NCBI RefSeq assembly: GCF_019749955.1 | Contig: NZ_JAIEPC010000064.1 | Location: forward strand, 1-64,000 | Source: Sphingomonas sp. | GTDB taxonomy: Bacteria; Pseudomonadota; Alphaproteobacteria; Sphingomonadales; Sphingomonadaceae | Length of the DNA stretch: 64,000 bases | Direction: 5' to 3' | Shown here: one piece after another, positions 26,334-35,747 of the stretch | Layout of the letters: the number at the start of each line of letters is the position of its first letter | Position numbering within the stretch: the stretch's first letter is position 1 | Program-made: the position numbers and the translations under genes | Notes under the pieces: model-generated | What the model was told of the DNA's origin: nothing | Databases searched by the model: none | The model's input: the letters and a program-made list of their open reading frames with translations, nothing else

Positions 26334-27728
26334 TTAGGGGCGTAACGGCCCCCAGCCGGGATCGGACCCGTCGAGCGGCGTCGGCACGCGGCGCAGGTTG
26401 ACCCCGGTCAGATCGACCGACCACAGATCGGCCTTGCCCGACGATCCTTGCGACGCGCGAAAGAACATCAGCACGCGGCCATTGGGCGACCAGCTCGGCC
26501 CTTCGTCCTGCCAGTCGTCGGTGAGCAGCTTTTCGCCGCTGCCGCCGGGGCTCATGATGCCGATGCGGAAATTGCCGCTGACGCGCGTGAACGCGATCAG
26601 GTCGCCGCGCGGGCTCCACACCGGCGTCGCATAGCGCCCGCCGCCGAAGCTTATCCGGCGCTGATTGCCGCCATCGGCATCCATCACATACAGCTGCTGC
26701 CCGCCCGACCGGTCGCTTTCGAAAACGATCTTGCTGCCGTCGGGCGAATAGCTGCCGCCGGTGTCGATCCCCGGCGCATTGGTCAGCCGCTGCGGCGTCC
26801 CGCCCGCGCTCGACACGCGGTAGATGTCGGTGTTGCCACCGGTCGCCATCGAAAACAGGATCCAGCGGCCATCGGGCGAAAAGCGCGGCGCAAAAGTCGT
26901 GCTGACATTCGCCACCACCAGCCGTTGGCGTCCGCTGCCGACATCATAGACATAGACCGCCGGACGATCACCGACGAAGCTCATATAGACGATCGACTGC
27001 TGGTTGGGCGCGAAGCGCGGCGTCAGCACGATCGACTGGCCATTGGTCAGGAAGCGGTGATTGGCGCCGTCCTGGTCCATGATCGCCAGCCGCTTGATCC
27101 GCCGCCCCTTGCTGCCGGATTCGGAGACATAGACGACGCGGCTGTCGAAATAGGGCCCTTCGCCGGTCAGTCGGGCATAGATGGTGTCAGCACACTTATG
27201 CGCAGCACGGCGCCAGTCGGCGGGGGTCACGACAAACCCCTGCCGCGCCAGTTCAGCGCGTGCCGAGACGTCATAGAGATAGCAGCCGACCGTCAGCGTG
27301 CCGTCGCCATTCGCCTTGACGAACCCCTGCACCAGCGCCTGCGCGCCGGTACCGCCCCAATAATCGAACTGCGGCGCGGTCACTTCGCCGTAAGCAACGG
27401 GCTTCAACCGATCGGCGGCAAGCGGATTGAACAGCCCCGAATTCTTCAGGTCCGCCGTCATCACATCGGCAAGCTGGCGCCCGAGCGCATCGGTGCTGCC
27501 CGCCGCCGTCGCCACCGCCGCATTGGTCGGCATCGCCGGAATCGCGATTGGCAGCGGCGCCGAAATGCCGCCGGTCACCGATACTTCGAGCGGTGGCGGC
27601 GTCTGGTCACCCGGCGCGGTCTGACCCGGCGGCGGGGCAGGCACCGTCTGGGCAAGGACCGGCATGCCGCCCAGCGCCGCGACCGCAAACCAACAAAGCA
27701 TCGAGCGTGGGGTCATGGTCATCCTCAC
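26334..27728 (-). CDS. tolB: Tol-Pal system protein TolB
   Basis: 464 residues, slightly longer than usual because of a proline-rich stretch after the signal peptide. N-terminal TolB domain about 55-190, then a six-bladed beta-propeller with repeated sequences such as PRFSPDGRWILFSMATGGNT and YSPDGSKIVFESDRSG. Periplasmic; binds Pal and TolA. The ATG overlaps the tolA stop (ATGA). Confidence 0.96.
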   Translation of the reverse strand: MRMTMTPRSMLCWFAVAALGGMPVLAQTVPAPPPGQTAPGDQTPPPLEVSVTGGISAPLPIAIPAMPTNAAVATAAGSTDALGRQLADVMTADLKNSGLFNPLAADRLKPVAYGEVTAPQFDYWGGTGAQALVQGFVKANGDGTLTVGCYLYDVSARAELARQGFVVTPADWRRAAHKCADTIYARLTGEGPYFDSRVVYVSESGSKGRRIKRLAIMDQDGANHRFLTNGQSIVLTPRFAPNQQSIVYMSFVGDRPAVYVYDVGSGRQRLVVANVSTTFAPRFSPDGRWILFSMATGGNTDIYRVSSAGGTPQRLTNAPGIDTGGSYSPDGSKIVFESDRSGGQQLYVMDADGGNQRRISFGGGRYATPVWSPRGDLIAFTRVSGNFRIGIMSPGGSGEKLLTDDWQDEGPSWSPNGRVLMFFRASQGSSGKADLWSVDLTGVNLRRVPTPLDGSDPGWGPLRP

Positions 27729-28627
27729 CGGAGTTGCCAGTTATAGTTGATGTTGTTCCAGCCGCCATTGGCGGTCTGGTAAAATTCGGCCGGCAGCTTC
27801 AGCGGCGCGCATTGCCGGAACGCGGCGATCCCCAGATCGGCGATTTGCTGGGCATAGCGGTCGATTTCGGCATCGGTGTTCAACCGGCTGACAACCGTCG
27901 GTCGCACGGCAAGGTTCCCGTCGGGGTTCAGCCGCAGATTGAACTTGATCACGATCCGTTTGGCTTCCTGCGGGATGCCGGCGTTGGACAGCCGATCCGC
28001 GCAGGGCTGAATCTGGCGGCGAATCGCGTCCTGGATGCCCGCCAGCGCCTTGGCATCGATCACCACGCCAACCGGGGCGACAACCTTGCTCGGGCTCGGT
28101 TTGTCGGTGAGGCCCGCAACGATTTGGTCGAGCTGACGCGATCCACGCGGCTTCGGTTTGAGCGAGGCGACCTGCGTCCCTGTCCCCGACTTGGCAGCGG
28201 GCTTGGTCGGTACCGGCGTTGCGGTGACCGGCTTGGCGACGGGCTTGCTCGGTTTGGCGGGCGCTGCCGTTGCAACCTCGCGCGGCTTGGGCGGCGCAGG
28301 CTTGGCGGCGGCAACCGGCGCGGGCTTGGGCTTGGGTTCGGGCGGTTTGGGCGCAGGCGGCTCGGGCGCGGCCTTTTGCGGCTTCGGCGGCGGGGGTGCT
28401 GCGTCCTCGGGCGGCCCGGGATCGGGCGCCTGCGACGGCGCCGGTTCGGCCACTGGCTTGGGCGCGCTCGATTGCAAGCCCACCTCCTCGACCAGCGACA
28501 CATCGACCGACGGCGGCGGCGGCGCGGGCGGCGTGCGGCGGCTGAGCAGGCTCACCGACAAGGCGCCGAACAGCCCGAGGTGAAGCACAAGCGCGGCACC
28601 CAGGCCGATGCGATCGCTGCGGTCCAT
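27725..28627 (-). CDS. tolA: Cell envelope protein TolA
   Basis: 300 residues. One N-terminal transmembrane helix (GLGAALVLHLGLFGALSVSL), a long Pro/Ala/Lys-rich spacer at about 35-170, and a C-terminal TonB/TolA-like domain (about 190-300) that reaches TolB/Pal. The spacer is a low-complexity PKP/APA region rather than the alanine-rich helix of enterobacteria, as is usual in alphaproteobacteria. 42 bp after tolR. Confidence 0.92.
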   Translation of the reverse strand: MDRSDRIGLGAALVLHLGLFGALSVSLLSRRTPPAPPPPSVDVSLVEEVGLQSSAPKPVAEPAPSQAPDPGPPEDAAPPPPKPQKAAPEPPAPKPPEPKPKPAPVAAAKPAPPKPREVATAAPAKPSKPVAKPVTATPVPTKPAAKSGTGTQVASLKPKPRGSRQLDQIVAGLTDKPSPSKVVAPVGVVIDAKALAGIQDAIRRQIQPCADRLSNAGIPQEAKRIVIKFNLRLNPDGNLAVRPTVVSRLNTDAEIDRYAQQIADLGIAAFRQCAPLKLPAEFYQTANGGWNNINYNWQLR

Positions 28628-28669
28628 CGCCCGATCACCACGCCCGCAGCGTAAAGGGCAGCGGTGCGA

Positions 28670-29101
28670 TCACTGCCCCTTCGCCACCGTCACCAGCGCG
28701 ACCTTGTTGAGCCCCGCGCGGTTGAGCTCGCCCATCACCGCAATCACTTTGCTGTACGGCAGCTCGCGATCGGCGCGCAGATAGATTTGCGGCGGTTCGC
28801 CCGGCGTCTTCGCCGCAAGCTGCGTCAGCGCATCGGGCAGCAGCGCATCACTGACCTCGACATCATCGACAAAAATCGTTCCGCGCGCGTCGATCGCGAT
28901 CCGTGTCGGCTTGGCCTGTTGGTTGAGCGGTTTGGCGCGGCTGTCGGGCAGGTTGACCGGCACCCCCGCCGTCATCAGCGGGGCGGTGACCATGAAGATG
29001 ATCAACAGCACCAGCATCACATCAACCATCGGCGTGACGTTGATGTCGGCCATCGGCGCGCGCCGCCCGCGCCCGCGCTGCGAAGGAAGCATCCCCGCCA
29101 T
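28670..29101 (-). CDS. tolR: Biopolymer transport protein TolR (ExbD family)
   Basis: 143 residues. A single transmembrane helix follows the basic N-terminus: DINVTPMVDVMLVLLIIFMV contains the family's conserved aspartate that carries protons. The C-terminal periplasmic domain follows (VNLPDSRAKPLNQQ onward). With TolQ it makes the proton-driven motor of the Tol system. Its ATG shares one base with the tolQ stop (TGATG). Confidence 0.96.
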   Translation of the reverse strand: MAGMLPSQRGRGRRAPMADINVTPMVDVMLVLLIIFMVTAPLMTAGVPVNLPDSRAKPLNQQAKPTRIAIDARGTIFVDDVEVSDALLPDALTQLAAKTPGEPPQIYLRADRELPYSKVIAVMGELNRAGLNKVALVTVAKGQ

Positions 29102-29802
29102 CAGCGCCGCGCCACCGGCGTTTCGAGCTGGCGCGACAAGGTCGCGTGGAAGCTGTCGGCAAAGCGGTTGAGCCGCGCCTCAATCCGGTTGATGCGGTGG
29201 CTGAAGCGATTGTAGGCAATCACCGCCGGGATCGCCGCGAACAGCCCGATGGCGGTGGCGAACAATGCTTCGGCAATCCCCGGCGCAACCACCGCGAGCG
29301 AGGTGCTTTGCGCCTGCGCAATGCCGCTGAAGCTGCGCATGATGCCCCACACGGTGCCGAACAGCCCGACGAATGGTGCCACTGACCCCACCGTCGCGAG
29401 GATGTTCAACCGATCCGCCAACTTGTCGACTTCGGTCGCGACTGCGGCCCCCATGCTCGTCGCGAGCCGCTCGCGCGTGCCTTCACGGTCGATCGCACCG
29501 CCCGCCGTCGAGCGGCGCCATTCGGCGACGCCTGCCGCGAACACGCGCGCGATCGGCAAGTCGCTTTCGCCCTGCGCGCGGTGGAAGGCGTCGACATCCT
29601 CGGCCTTGTTGAAATCGCGCTCGAACGCTGCGCCGCGCCGGGTGACGCTGCCCAGCTTGAACGTCGCCGACAGGATGATGCCCCAGGTCCACACGCTGGC
29701 GAGCAACAGCCCGACCATCACGACCTGCACTACGATATCGGCCTGCAGGAACAAAGCGATCGGCGACAATGTGCTGGCATCGGTGTTGAGTGCGAAGGTC
29801 AT
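29101..29802 (-). CDS. tolQ: Tol-Pal motor protein TolQ (MotA/ExbB family)
   Basis: 233 residues with three transmembrane helices (about 20-42, 137-160 and 172-195). The conserved channel segment is VGSVAPFVGLFGTVWGIMRS followed by LAVVAPGIAEALFATAIGLF, both typical of TolQ/ExbB. The ATG overlaps the ybgC stop (ATGA). Confidence 0.97.
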   Translation of the reverse strand: MTFALNTDASTLSPIALFLQADIVVQVVMVGLLLASVWTWGIILSATFKLGSVTRRGAAFERDFNKAEDVDAFHRAQGESDLPIARVFAAGVAEWRRSTAGGAIDREGTRERLATSMGAAVATEVDKLADRLNILATVGSVAPFVGLFGTVWGIMRSFSGIAQAQSTSLAVVAPGIAEALFATAIGLFAAIPAVIAYNRFSHRINRIEARLNRFADSFHATLSRQLETPVARR

Positions 29803-30296
29803 GCGGCTCCCTTAAGTCCCGTGTCGTGGTCCGGCGCCCAGATGAGCGGTTGAAAAGCGTCGATCCATGCCTTTGGTTGCCGCCTCGGTCGCCCGTCGGG
29901 GGCAACGAAAGCGGCGGTGACCTCGGCGTCGGCCAATATCAACCCGTCGCGCATGACTCGTTGATGAATGCGGCACGATGCGGCGCGAATCGCGACCAAT
30001 CGGCTCGCGACGACGACCGCATCATCGAGCCGGGCAGGCGCGCGGTAGCGGATCGCAAGTTCGGTGACGGCATAGGCGCCCTCGCCCGCGTCATGCGCGC
30101 CACGCTGGTCGATTCCCGCCAGCCGCAACATGTCCGACCGCGCGCGCTCCATCCAGCGCAGATAATTGGCGTGATAGACGACGCCCGACAAATCGGTGTC
30201 CTCGAAATAGACGCGGATGCCCAGCCGGTGCTCACGGCCGTCGAAGCGGCCACCCATTGGCGCATCGGCGGGCTGGTCGGTGTGGGGCGCGGCCAT
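29799..30296 (-). CDS. ybgC: Tol-Pal-associated acyl-CoA thioesterase YbgC
   Basis: 165 residues from the ATG at 30296. Hot-dog-fold thioesterase; the catalytic segment VYFEDTDLSGVVYHANYLRW has the conserved aspartate and histidine of the 4-hydroxybenzoyl-CoA thioesterase type. YbgC heads the tol operon in many proteobacteria and may act in phospholipid metabolism. Divergent from the ABC transporter pair, with about 110 bp between the starts. Confidence 0.94.
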   Translation of the reverse strand: MAAPHTDQPADAPMGGRFDGREHRLGIRVYFEDTDLSGVVYHANYLRWMERARSDMLRLAGIDQRGAHDAGEGAYAVTELAIRYRAPARLDDAVVVASRLVAIRAASCRIHQRVMRDGLILADAEVTAAFVAPDGRPRRQPKAWIDAFQPLIWAPDHDTGLKGAA

Positions 30297-30406
30297 CGCG
30301 CTGGCTGTTAACCGACTATTTCCGACATTAGAACCCCGTCCGGCACATGGGGCGCAGTGCGTTAGCTGCACTAGACACCCCCGCAAACGCCTCTAGTCTT
30401 ACGCGC

Positions 30407-31144
30407 ATGACCGATCTCGCGCTCCGTATTCGTGGCCTGACCAAGGCGTTCGACAAGCCCGTCATCACCGGGCTCGACCTCGATGTCGCGGCGGGGCAGC
30501 TTTATGCGCTGCTCGGGCCCAATGGCGCGGGCAAGACGACGACGCTGCGGATGATCACCGGGCTCACCCGCCCCGATGCGGGGACAATCGAAATTTACGG
30601 CATCGACGCCGCGCGCGATCCGCTCGGCGCCAAGGCGATCACGGCGTGGCTGCCCGATGATCCGATGCTCTATGACAAGCTCACACCGACCGAATATCTC
30701 GCCTTTGTCGCAGGTCTCTGGCGCGTGCCGCCCGCGCAAGCCGTGCCCGAGGCCGAACGGCTGCTCAAATGGCTCGAGCTGTGGGAACAGCGCGACACCC
30801 GCTGCGAAGGCTTTTCGCGCGGCATGAAGCAGAAGGTCGCGCTCGCGGGCGCGCTGATCCACAGCCCGCGCCTGCTGATCCTCGACGAACCGCTGACCGG
30901 GCTCGACGCGACGATGGCAAGGTCGGTCAAGGATGCGTTGCGCGCGCAGGTCGATGCCGGAGCGACGGTGATCGTCACCACCCATATCCTCGAAGTCGCC
31001 GAGCGGCTCGCTGACCGCATCGGCATCATCGCGCATGGCCGGATGCTGGTTGAAGGAACGATGGACGAACTGCGCACGCGCGTCGGCGGCGCCGATGCGA
31101 CGCTGGAGGATGCGTTCATCCGCCTGACCAGCGAACCCGCCTGA
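30407..31144 (+). CDS. ABC transporter ATP-binding protein
   Basis: 245 residues. Walker A LLGPNGAGKTTTLRM, a variant signature FSRGMKQKVALAGALIHSP (in place of LSGGQ), Walker B LLILDEPLTGLD, and the switch histidine in VTTHILEVAERL. This type drives ABC-2 exporters. The stop overlaps the start of the permease gene (TGATG). The start at 30407 matches the family N-terminus (LALRIRGLTKAF). Substrate not predictable. Confidence 0.93.
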   Translation: MTDLALRIRGLTKAFDKPVITGLDLDVAAGQLYALLGPNGAGKTTTLRMITGLTRPDAGTIEIYGIDAARDPLGAKAITAWLPDDPMLYDKLTPTEYLAFVAGLWRVPPAQAVPEAERLLKWLELWEQRDTRCEGFSRGMKQKVALAGALIHSPRLLILDEPLTGLDATMARSVKDALRAQVDAGATVIVTTHILEVAERLADRIGIIAHGRMLVEGTMDELRTRVGGADATLEDAFIRLTSEPA

Positions 31145-32580
31145 TGGCGCGCGCCAGCCTGTTGCCGCCGGGGTCCTTCCCCTGGCTGGTGGCGCATGAA
31201 ATCCGCCAGACGATGCGCGGGATGCGCGCACGCACCGGGACGCGCACGCGCTGGCTCGGCTATGCGCTGCTCGCGGGCTATGTTGCGATTGGCTGTTTCG
31301 TCGGCTGGGCTTTGCGCGATGTGCCGTTCAGCTATTCGCCCATTGCAGGCACGATCATCCTTGCCGTCGCGGTCGGCATGTTCGCCTTCATGGTCGCGCA
31401 AGCCGTGCTCGGCAGCCAGCATACGCTCTACGAAGCAGGCGACCTCGACCTGCTGCTGTCGGCGCCGATGCCCGAGCGCACCGTGCTCGCGGCCAAGCTG
31501 ACCGGCATCGCAGGGGCGATCGTCACGACGTATCTGTTCCTGCTGTTGCCGATATTGGTGCCGGTCGCGGTGCTCGGCCATCCTGCGCTGTTCGGCGCGG
31601 TCGGCCTGCTGCTCGCGCTGGCTTTGGTGGCCGCCTGCACCGGTCTGGCGATCACGCTGGCGGTGGCAAAGCTTGTCGGTCCCCGCGCCGCACGCACGGT
31701 CGGGCAAGTCACCGCCGCCCTCCTCGGCGGCGCGCTGTTCCTGTTCGGGCAATATACGTCGAACGGCCCGCGCAGCGGGCGCGCAGCGATCTTCGATTGG
31801 TTGCGCCACCGTCATCTCGGCGAGAGCGGGATCGGCGCGCTGCCCGGCAAGGCCGCGTTTGGCGATCCGCTCGCGATCCTGCTGCTCTGCGGCGGTGGCG
31901 TCGCGCTGTTCGTGGCAACGGGCATCGCCTTCGAGCGCTGGTTCCTGTCGAGCTACCAAATGGCAAGCGTCCGCCTGTCGCGCGCCGCACCGACCGGCAA
32001 GGCAATCGGCCGCAAATTCCGCGACGGCCTGTTCGGCACGATCTTCGCCAAGGAAGTGCGGCTGCTGCTGCGCGATCCCGCGCTGGCGTTTCAAGTGGTG
32101 CTGCGGGTCGTCTATCTGGCGCCGCTGCTGTTTCTCGCTTTCGGGCGGCACAGTGCGGTTCTCGTCGCGCCAACACTCGCTTTTGCCAGCGTGCTGGTGA
32201 TCGGCCAGTTGGCCGGCAGCTTTGCGTGGCTGGCGATTTCGGCCGAGGATACCCCCGATCTGCTTACCGTCGCCCCGGTCGACAAGGGCGAGGTCAGCCG
32301 GGCCAAGCTCGCCGCTGCGCTGGCGATGGCCGCCCCGCTCGGCGTGATCCTGCCCGTCGCGGTCGCCACCTATACGATCCCGGGCGCGCTCGTGACGCTC
32401 GCCATGACCGCGATGGCGGGCGTGGCGGCGGGCTATATCGAGCTCAAACTCGCCAAGCCGATGCCGCGCAAATCGTTCAACCAGCGGCGCGGCGGCGGCG
32501 CAATCGCCGCCATTTTGTCGATCCTGGTCGCGCTGGTGTTCGGTGGCATTGCCTCCGGCACCGTCTATTTGCTCGGCTGA
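31144..32580 (+). CDS. ABC transporter permease, large ABC-2-like membrane protein
   Basis: 478 residues with about ten hydrophobic helices grouped at the N-terminal third and in the last 180 residues. Conserved-looking pieces are [20 protein letters not shown] and [20 protein letters not shown], each just before a helix block, which suggests an internal duplication. The pairing with the ATPase implies an exporter. Its last 16 bp overlap the 3' end of ruvB on the other strand. Confidence 0.85.
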   Translation: MARASLLPPGSFPWLVAHEIRQTMRGMRARTGTRTRWLGYALLAGYVAIGCFVGWALRDVPFSYSPIAGTIILAVAVGMFAFMVAQAVLGSQHTLYEAGDLDLLLSAPMPERTVLAAKLTGIAGAIVTTYLFLLLPILVPVAVLGHPALFGAVGLLLALALVAACTGLAITLAVAKLVGPRAARTVGQVTAALLGGALFLFGQYTSNGPRSGRAAIFDWLRHRHLGESGIGALPGKAAFGDPLAILLLCGGGVALFVATGIAFERWFLSSYQMASVRLSRAAPTGKAIGRKFRDGLFGTIFAKEVRLLLRDPALAFQVVLRVVYLAPLLFLAFGRHSAVLVAPTLAFASVLVIGQLAGSFAWLAISAEDTPDLLTVAPVDKGEVSRAKLAAALAMAAPLGVILPVAVATYTIPGALVTLAMTAMAGVAAGYIELKLAKPMPRKSFNQRRGGGAIAAILSILVALVFGGIASGTVYLLG

Positions 32581-33596
32581 TCGAACAGCCCGTCCTGGCT
32601 GCCGGCGGGCGGATTGAGCCCGAGGTGGCTCCACGCCATGCCATTGAGGCAGCGCCCACGTGCGGTGCGCGCGATCAGGCCGAGCTGGATCAGATAGGGT
32701 TCGATCACTTCCTCGACCGTGTCGCGCGGTTCGCTGAGGCCCGCCGCGAGCGTTTCCACCCCCACCGGTCCACCGCGATAGATATCGGCGATCATCATCA
32801 GATAGCGCCGGTCCATCGCGTCGAGCCCGAGCTTGTCGACTTCAAGCCGGTTGAGCGCAGCGTCGGCGGCGCGCGCATCGACGATCTCATGCCCGGCAGC
32901 ATGCGCGAAATCCCGCACCCGCCGCAGCAGCCGCCCCGCGATCCGCGGCGTCCCGCGCGCGCGACCGGCAATCTCGGCGGCGCCATCGGGCGAGATGGCG
33001 AGGTTGAGCAGTCCCGCCGCGCGGGTGACGACGCGGGTCAGCTCGGCGACGGTGTAGAAATTGAGCCGCACCGGGATGCCGAAGCGGTCGCGGAGCGGCG
33101 TCGTCAGCAACCCCTGCCGCGTCGTCGCGCCAACGAGCGTGAAGCGCGGCAAGTCGATCCGCACGCTGCGCGCCGACGGCCCCTCACCGATCATCAGATC
33201 GAGCGCGCGGTCCTCCATCGCCGGATAGAGGATTTCCTCGACCTGCGGCTGGAGCCGGTGGATTTCATCGATGAACAGCACATCGCCATCCTCGAGATTG
33301 GTGAGCAACGCCGCCAGATCACCCGACTTGGCAATGACGGGGCCGGACGTTGCCCGAAACCCCACCCCCATCTCGCGCGCGATGATCTGTGCGAGCGTGG
33401 TCTTGCCGAGGCCGGGCGGCCCGAAGAACAGCACATGATCGAGCGCCTCGCCCCGCGCCTTGGCAGCGGCAATGAACACGCGGAGATTATCGCGCGCGCC
33501 CTGCTGCCCCACGAACTCGTCGAGCGATTTCGGGCGCAGCGCGGCGTCAACGTCTTCAGTCGCGCGCGTGGGGGAAAGGAGGCGGTCGGCAGTCAT
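32565..33596 (-). CDS. ruvB: Holliday junction branch-migration helicase RuvB
   Basis: 343 residues. AAA+ ATPase with Walker [17 protein letters not shown], Walker [13 protein letters not shown] and sensor 1 [20 protein letters not shown]; the C-terminal winged helix carries [14 protein letters not shown]. Hexamers on both sides of a RuvA-bound junction drive branch migration. Unusually, its ATG overlaps the stop of a parE toxin gene (ATGA), so ruvB translation is coupled to a toxin-antitoxin module. Confidence 0.97.
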   Translation of the reverse strand: MTADRLLSPTRATEDVDAALRPKSLDEFVGQQGARDNLRVFIAAAKARGEALDHVLFFGPPGLGKTTLAQIIAREMGVGFRATSGPVIAKSGDLAALLTNLEDGDVLFIDEIHRLQPQVEEILYPAMEDRALDLMIGEGPSARSVRIDLPRFTLVGATTRQGLLTTPLRDRFGIPVRLNFYTVAELTRVVTRAAGLLNLAISPDGAAEIAGRARGTPRIAGRLLRRVRDFAHAAGHEIVDARAADAALNRLEVDKLGLDAMDRRYLMMIADIYRGGPVGVETLAAGLSEPRDTVEEVIEPYLIQLGLIARTARGRCLNGMAWSHLGLNPPAGSQDGLFDQPSK

Positions 33597-33886
33597 AACA
33601 GCATGTTGCGAGCGTTGCGGGTGTGATGAATAATGCGGACAATAGTGATGCCGTTTTGCTCAAACCGATAGAAGATGCGGTGCTTGCGATGGACGAGGCA
33701 CCTGATGCCATCGCCGAGTTCGGCGCGTGCGGCGCCGGAAAAAGGGTGGCGTGCAAGCAGGGCAAACGCTTCGTTGAACCCGCGCAGATAACGGTCTGAA
33801 GCATCCTGGCCAAACTGGTCGGCGCCGTATTCATCGATTTCCGCGAGGTCGGCGCGGGCTAATGGACTCAGTTCGATATCAGCCAC
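33593..33886 (-). CDS. parE: Type II toxin ParE/RelE family
   Basis: 97 residues from a GTG at 33886 that overlaps the antitoxin's stop region by 8 bp. The fold is recognisable from [20 protein letters not shown] at the start and the C-terminal [15 protein letters not shown] followed by [15 protein letters not shown], typical of ParE (gyrase-targeting) proteins. The antitoxin is encoded just upstream. The gene appears intact. Confidence 0.9.
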   Translation of the reverse strand: MADIELSPLARADLAEIDEYGADQFGQDASDRYLRGFNEAFALLARHPFSGAARAELGDGIRCLVHRKHRIFYRFEQNGITIVRIIHHTRNARNMLL

Positions 33887-34130
33887 GTCGGGCGCGGCGC
33901 TCAGCAATGATCTCTTCGATCACGACATTGGGTGCCTTGTCGATGGTCCCCGATGCAAGGCCATCTGCGATCAGGCCACGCAGCCACAGCGTATCTTGAT
34001 CGGCAGTCTCCAGATCACGCCGCACCAGATCGCGCAGGTAATCGCCCGCATCGGCATAGCGCCCCTGCGCCACCTGTGCATCGATCCAGGTCTTGAGGTC
34101 TGGCGGCATCGTGAAAGACATATCGGTCAT
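33879..34130 (-). CDS. parD: Type II antitoxin ParD
   Basis: 83 residues from the ATG at 34130. N-terminal ribbon-helix-helix: MSFTMPPDLKTWIDAQVAQG, then RYADAGDYLRDLVRRDLETA, the classic ParD sequence; the C-terminal acidic/helical part would wrap ParE. It starts 44 bp after the VOC gene. No separate operator dyad was found upstream, so it may rely on the ruvA-side promoter or a weak internal one. Confidence 0.9.
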   Translation of the reverse strand: MTDMSFTMPPDLKTWIDAQVAQGRYADAGDYLRDLVRRDLETADQDTLWLRGLIADGLASGTIDKAPNVVIEEIIAERRARRG

Positions 34131-34174
34131 GCCCACATCATAGGCCCAGCGCACGCCAAGTCCAGAATGGCCCG

Positions 34175-34624
34175 CTACTTCGGCGCACTCAGCGCGATGC
34201 GATTGCCTTCGCTGTCCTCGACTTCGGCGACGAAGCCGAACGCGCCGACATCCTTCTTGTCGTACAGGATTTTCGCACCCCGTGCCCGCGCGCGCTTGAG
34301 CACCGCGTCGATGTCCGCCACGCGGAAATAGACGATCGGCCCGGTCTTGCCCGGCACATAGACATCGCCCTTGACCAGCGCCCCGCTCGCCCCCGCCGCC
34401 CCTTCGGCGGCGGGGAACAGCGCCATATCGTACCCGTCAATCGTCTGACGTTCAAAGTCGAAGCCGAGCACATCAGCGTAAAAGGCGATTGCCCGGTCCA
34501 TGTCGGTCACCGGAATTTCGACATAGGCGATTGGGTTGGCGGACATCGTCTTCTCGCGCGCTTGGGCCGGTGCCATCGCCGCAAACAAGGCCATCGCCAC
34601 AAGCGTTGCAAGCCCGATCTTCAT
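34175..34624 (-). CDS. VOC (glyoxalase/bleomycin-resistance) family protein
   Basis: 149 residues if started at 34624, overlapping the hicA stop (ATGA); this gives a convincing signal peptide (MKIGLATLVAMALFAAMAPA). An internal ATG at 34546 would give a cytoplasmic form beginning MSANPIAYVEIPVTD. One VOC fold: IPVTDMDRAIAFYADVLGFD at the start and FVAEVEDSEGNRIALSAP at the end, with the usual C-terminal metal-ligand glutamate region. Substrate unknown. Its place between two toxin-antitoxin modules is unusual. Confidence 0.87.
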   Translation of the reverse strand: MKIGLATLVAMALFAAMAPAQAREKTMSANPIAYVEIPVTDMDRAIAFYADVLGFDFERQTIDGYDMALFPAAEGAAGASGALVKGDVYVPGKTGPIVYFRVADIDAVLKRARARGAKILYDKKDVGAFGFVAEVEDSEGNRIALSAPK

Positions 34625-34839
34625 GCGAGTGCACCCGCAAACTCATCTAGCGACAGGCCGGCCTGCCGGATGATCGTGGCAAGGGTGCCCTTGCGGACTT
34701 CCTTGTGTAGCGGGACCACGCACCCTGCTGAGCCGCGTTGTAGAACGACATGGCTGCCGCGTTGCCGAATCTGTTCAAATCCGAGCCGCTCGAGCGCACG
34801 AACGACCTCTGCGCCCGAAAGCACGGGCAATTTAGGCAT
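34621..34839 (-). CDS. hicA: Type II toxin HicA
   Basis: 72 residues. HicA mRNA interferase fold with the catalytic histidine in QRGSHVVLQR and the conserved VVPLHKEVRKGTLATIIRQA. It overlaps the end of hicB by 8 bp, so antitoxin and toxin are co-translated, here with the antitoxin first. Confidence 0.92.
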   Translation of the reverse strand: MPKLPVLSGAEVVRALERLGFEQIRQRGSHVVLQRGSAGCVVPLHKEVRKGTLATIIRQAGLSLDEFAGALA

Positions 34840-35038
34840 GTTCAGGCACGTCGAACGACGTAACGAGCGGCGCGGCACCGCCCTTGATCGGGAACACTTC
34901 AAGATAGAGTTCTACGGCTTCGCGCAGATTGGCGATGGCCTCCTCAATCGTTTCGCCTTGGCTCGCAGTGCCCGTCTCCGGGTTGTAAGACACAAAGCCC
35001 CCCTCCTCGGCAGCAGTGATGACGGCGGTCATGTGCAT
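34832..35038 (-). CDS. hicB: Type II antitoxin HicB (short form)
   Basis: 68 residues from the ATG at 35038, preceded by GAGGAGA. Degraded RNase-H-like HicB domain: AAEEGGFVSYNPETGTASQG then TIEEAIANLREAVELYLE. No separate DNA-binding helix-turn-helix or ribbon-helix-helix tail is present, so autoregulation by this protein is doubtful. It begins 22 bp after ruvA ends, in the same orientation. Confidence 0.9.
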   Translation of the reverse strand: MHMTAVITAAEEGGFVSYNPETGTASQGETIEEAIANLREAVELYLEVFPIKGGAAPLVTSFDVPEHA

Positions 35039-35060
35039 CGGCGTTCTCCTCGTCGCGAAC

Positions 35061-35654
35061 CTACCGCGCTGCCTTCCGCAGCGCCAGCCGCACCAGCGCA
35101 TCGAGTCCCGCGCCCGCGCCCAGTTCCTCTTCCGCCGCCGCGACCGCCGTACTCGCTTCAGCGGGACGAAAGCCGAGGTTGAGCAGCGCCGATACCGCGT
35201 CTGCGCTCGCCCCCTTCGGCGCCGCCACCGCGCCCGATGCGCCGACGACGATCCCGCTGCCCGCATCCTTCAATTCCCGCACGATCCGCTCGGCAAGTTT
35301 CGGCCCCACCCCATTGGCGCGCGCAACCATTGCCTTGTCCTGCGCGCCGATCGCGCGGCTCAATTCCGCCGGGTCGAGCGCCGACAATATCGCCAGCGCC
35401 ACCCGCGACCCCACGCCCTGCACCCCCGTCAGCAGCCGGAACCAGTCGCGCTCGGCAGCACTCGCAAAGCCCGCCAGCCGGATGAAATCCTCGCCCACCA
35501 GCATTTCGGTGTGGAGCATCACCGCTTCACCAACGGGGCCAATGCTCGCAAGCGTCTTGGCCGACGCGCCGACCAGATAGCCGACGCCGCCGACATCGAT
35601 CACGGCGCTGTCGATGCCGGTCGAATGCAGCCGCCCTTTGAGATGTGCGATCAT
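35061..35654 (-). CDS. ruvA: Holliday junction DNA-binding protein RuvA
   Basis: 197 residues. Domain I ([20 protein letters not shown]), two helix-hairpin-helix motifs ([20 protein letters not shown] and [20 protein letters not shown]), and the C-terminal RuvB-binding domain III. Tetramers hold the four-way junction for RuvB. Its usual neighbour ruvB lies 1.5 kb further on, behind five inserted genes, and ruvC is not adjacent. Divergent from fhs. Confidence 0.97.
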   Translation of the reverse strand: MIAHLKGRLHSTGIDSAVIDVGGVGYLVGASAKTLASIGPVGEAVMLHTEMLVGEDFIRLAGFASAAERDWFRLLTGVQGVGSRVALAILSALDPAELSRAIGAQDKAMVARANGVGPKLAERIVRELKDAGSGIVVGASGAVAAPKGASADAVSALLNLGFRPAEASTAVAAAEEELGAGAGLDALVRLALRKAAR

Positions 35655-35747
35655 CGCCTCTTGCTAGGGCGACGCCGCGCGCCTGTCACCTGACTTGTGG
35701 CGGCGCGCGAGAACAGGCAGTGCGCACCAAAACCGAGAGGGAGTCAG

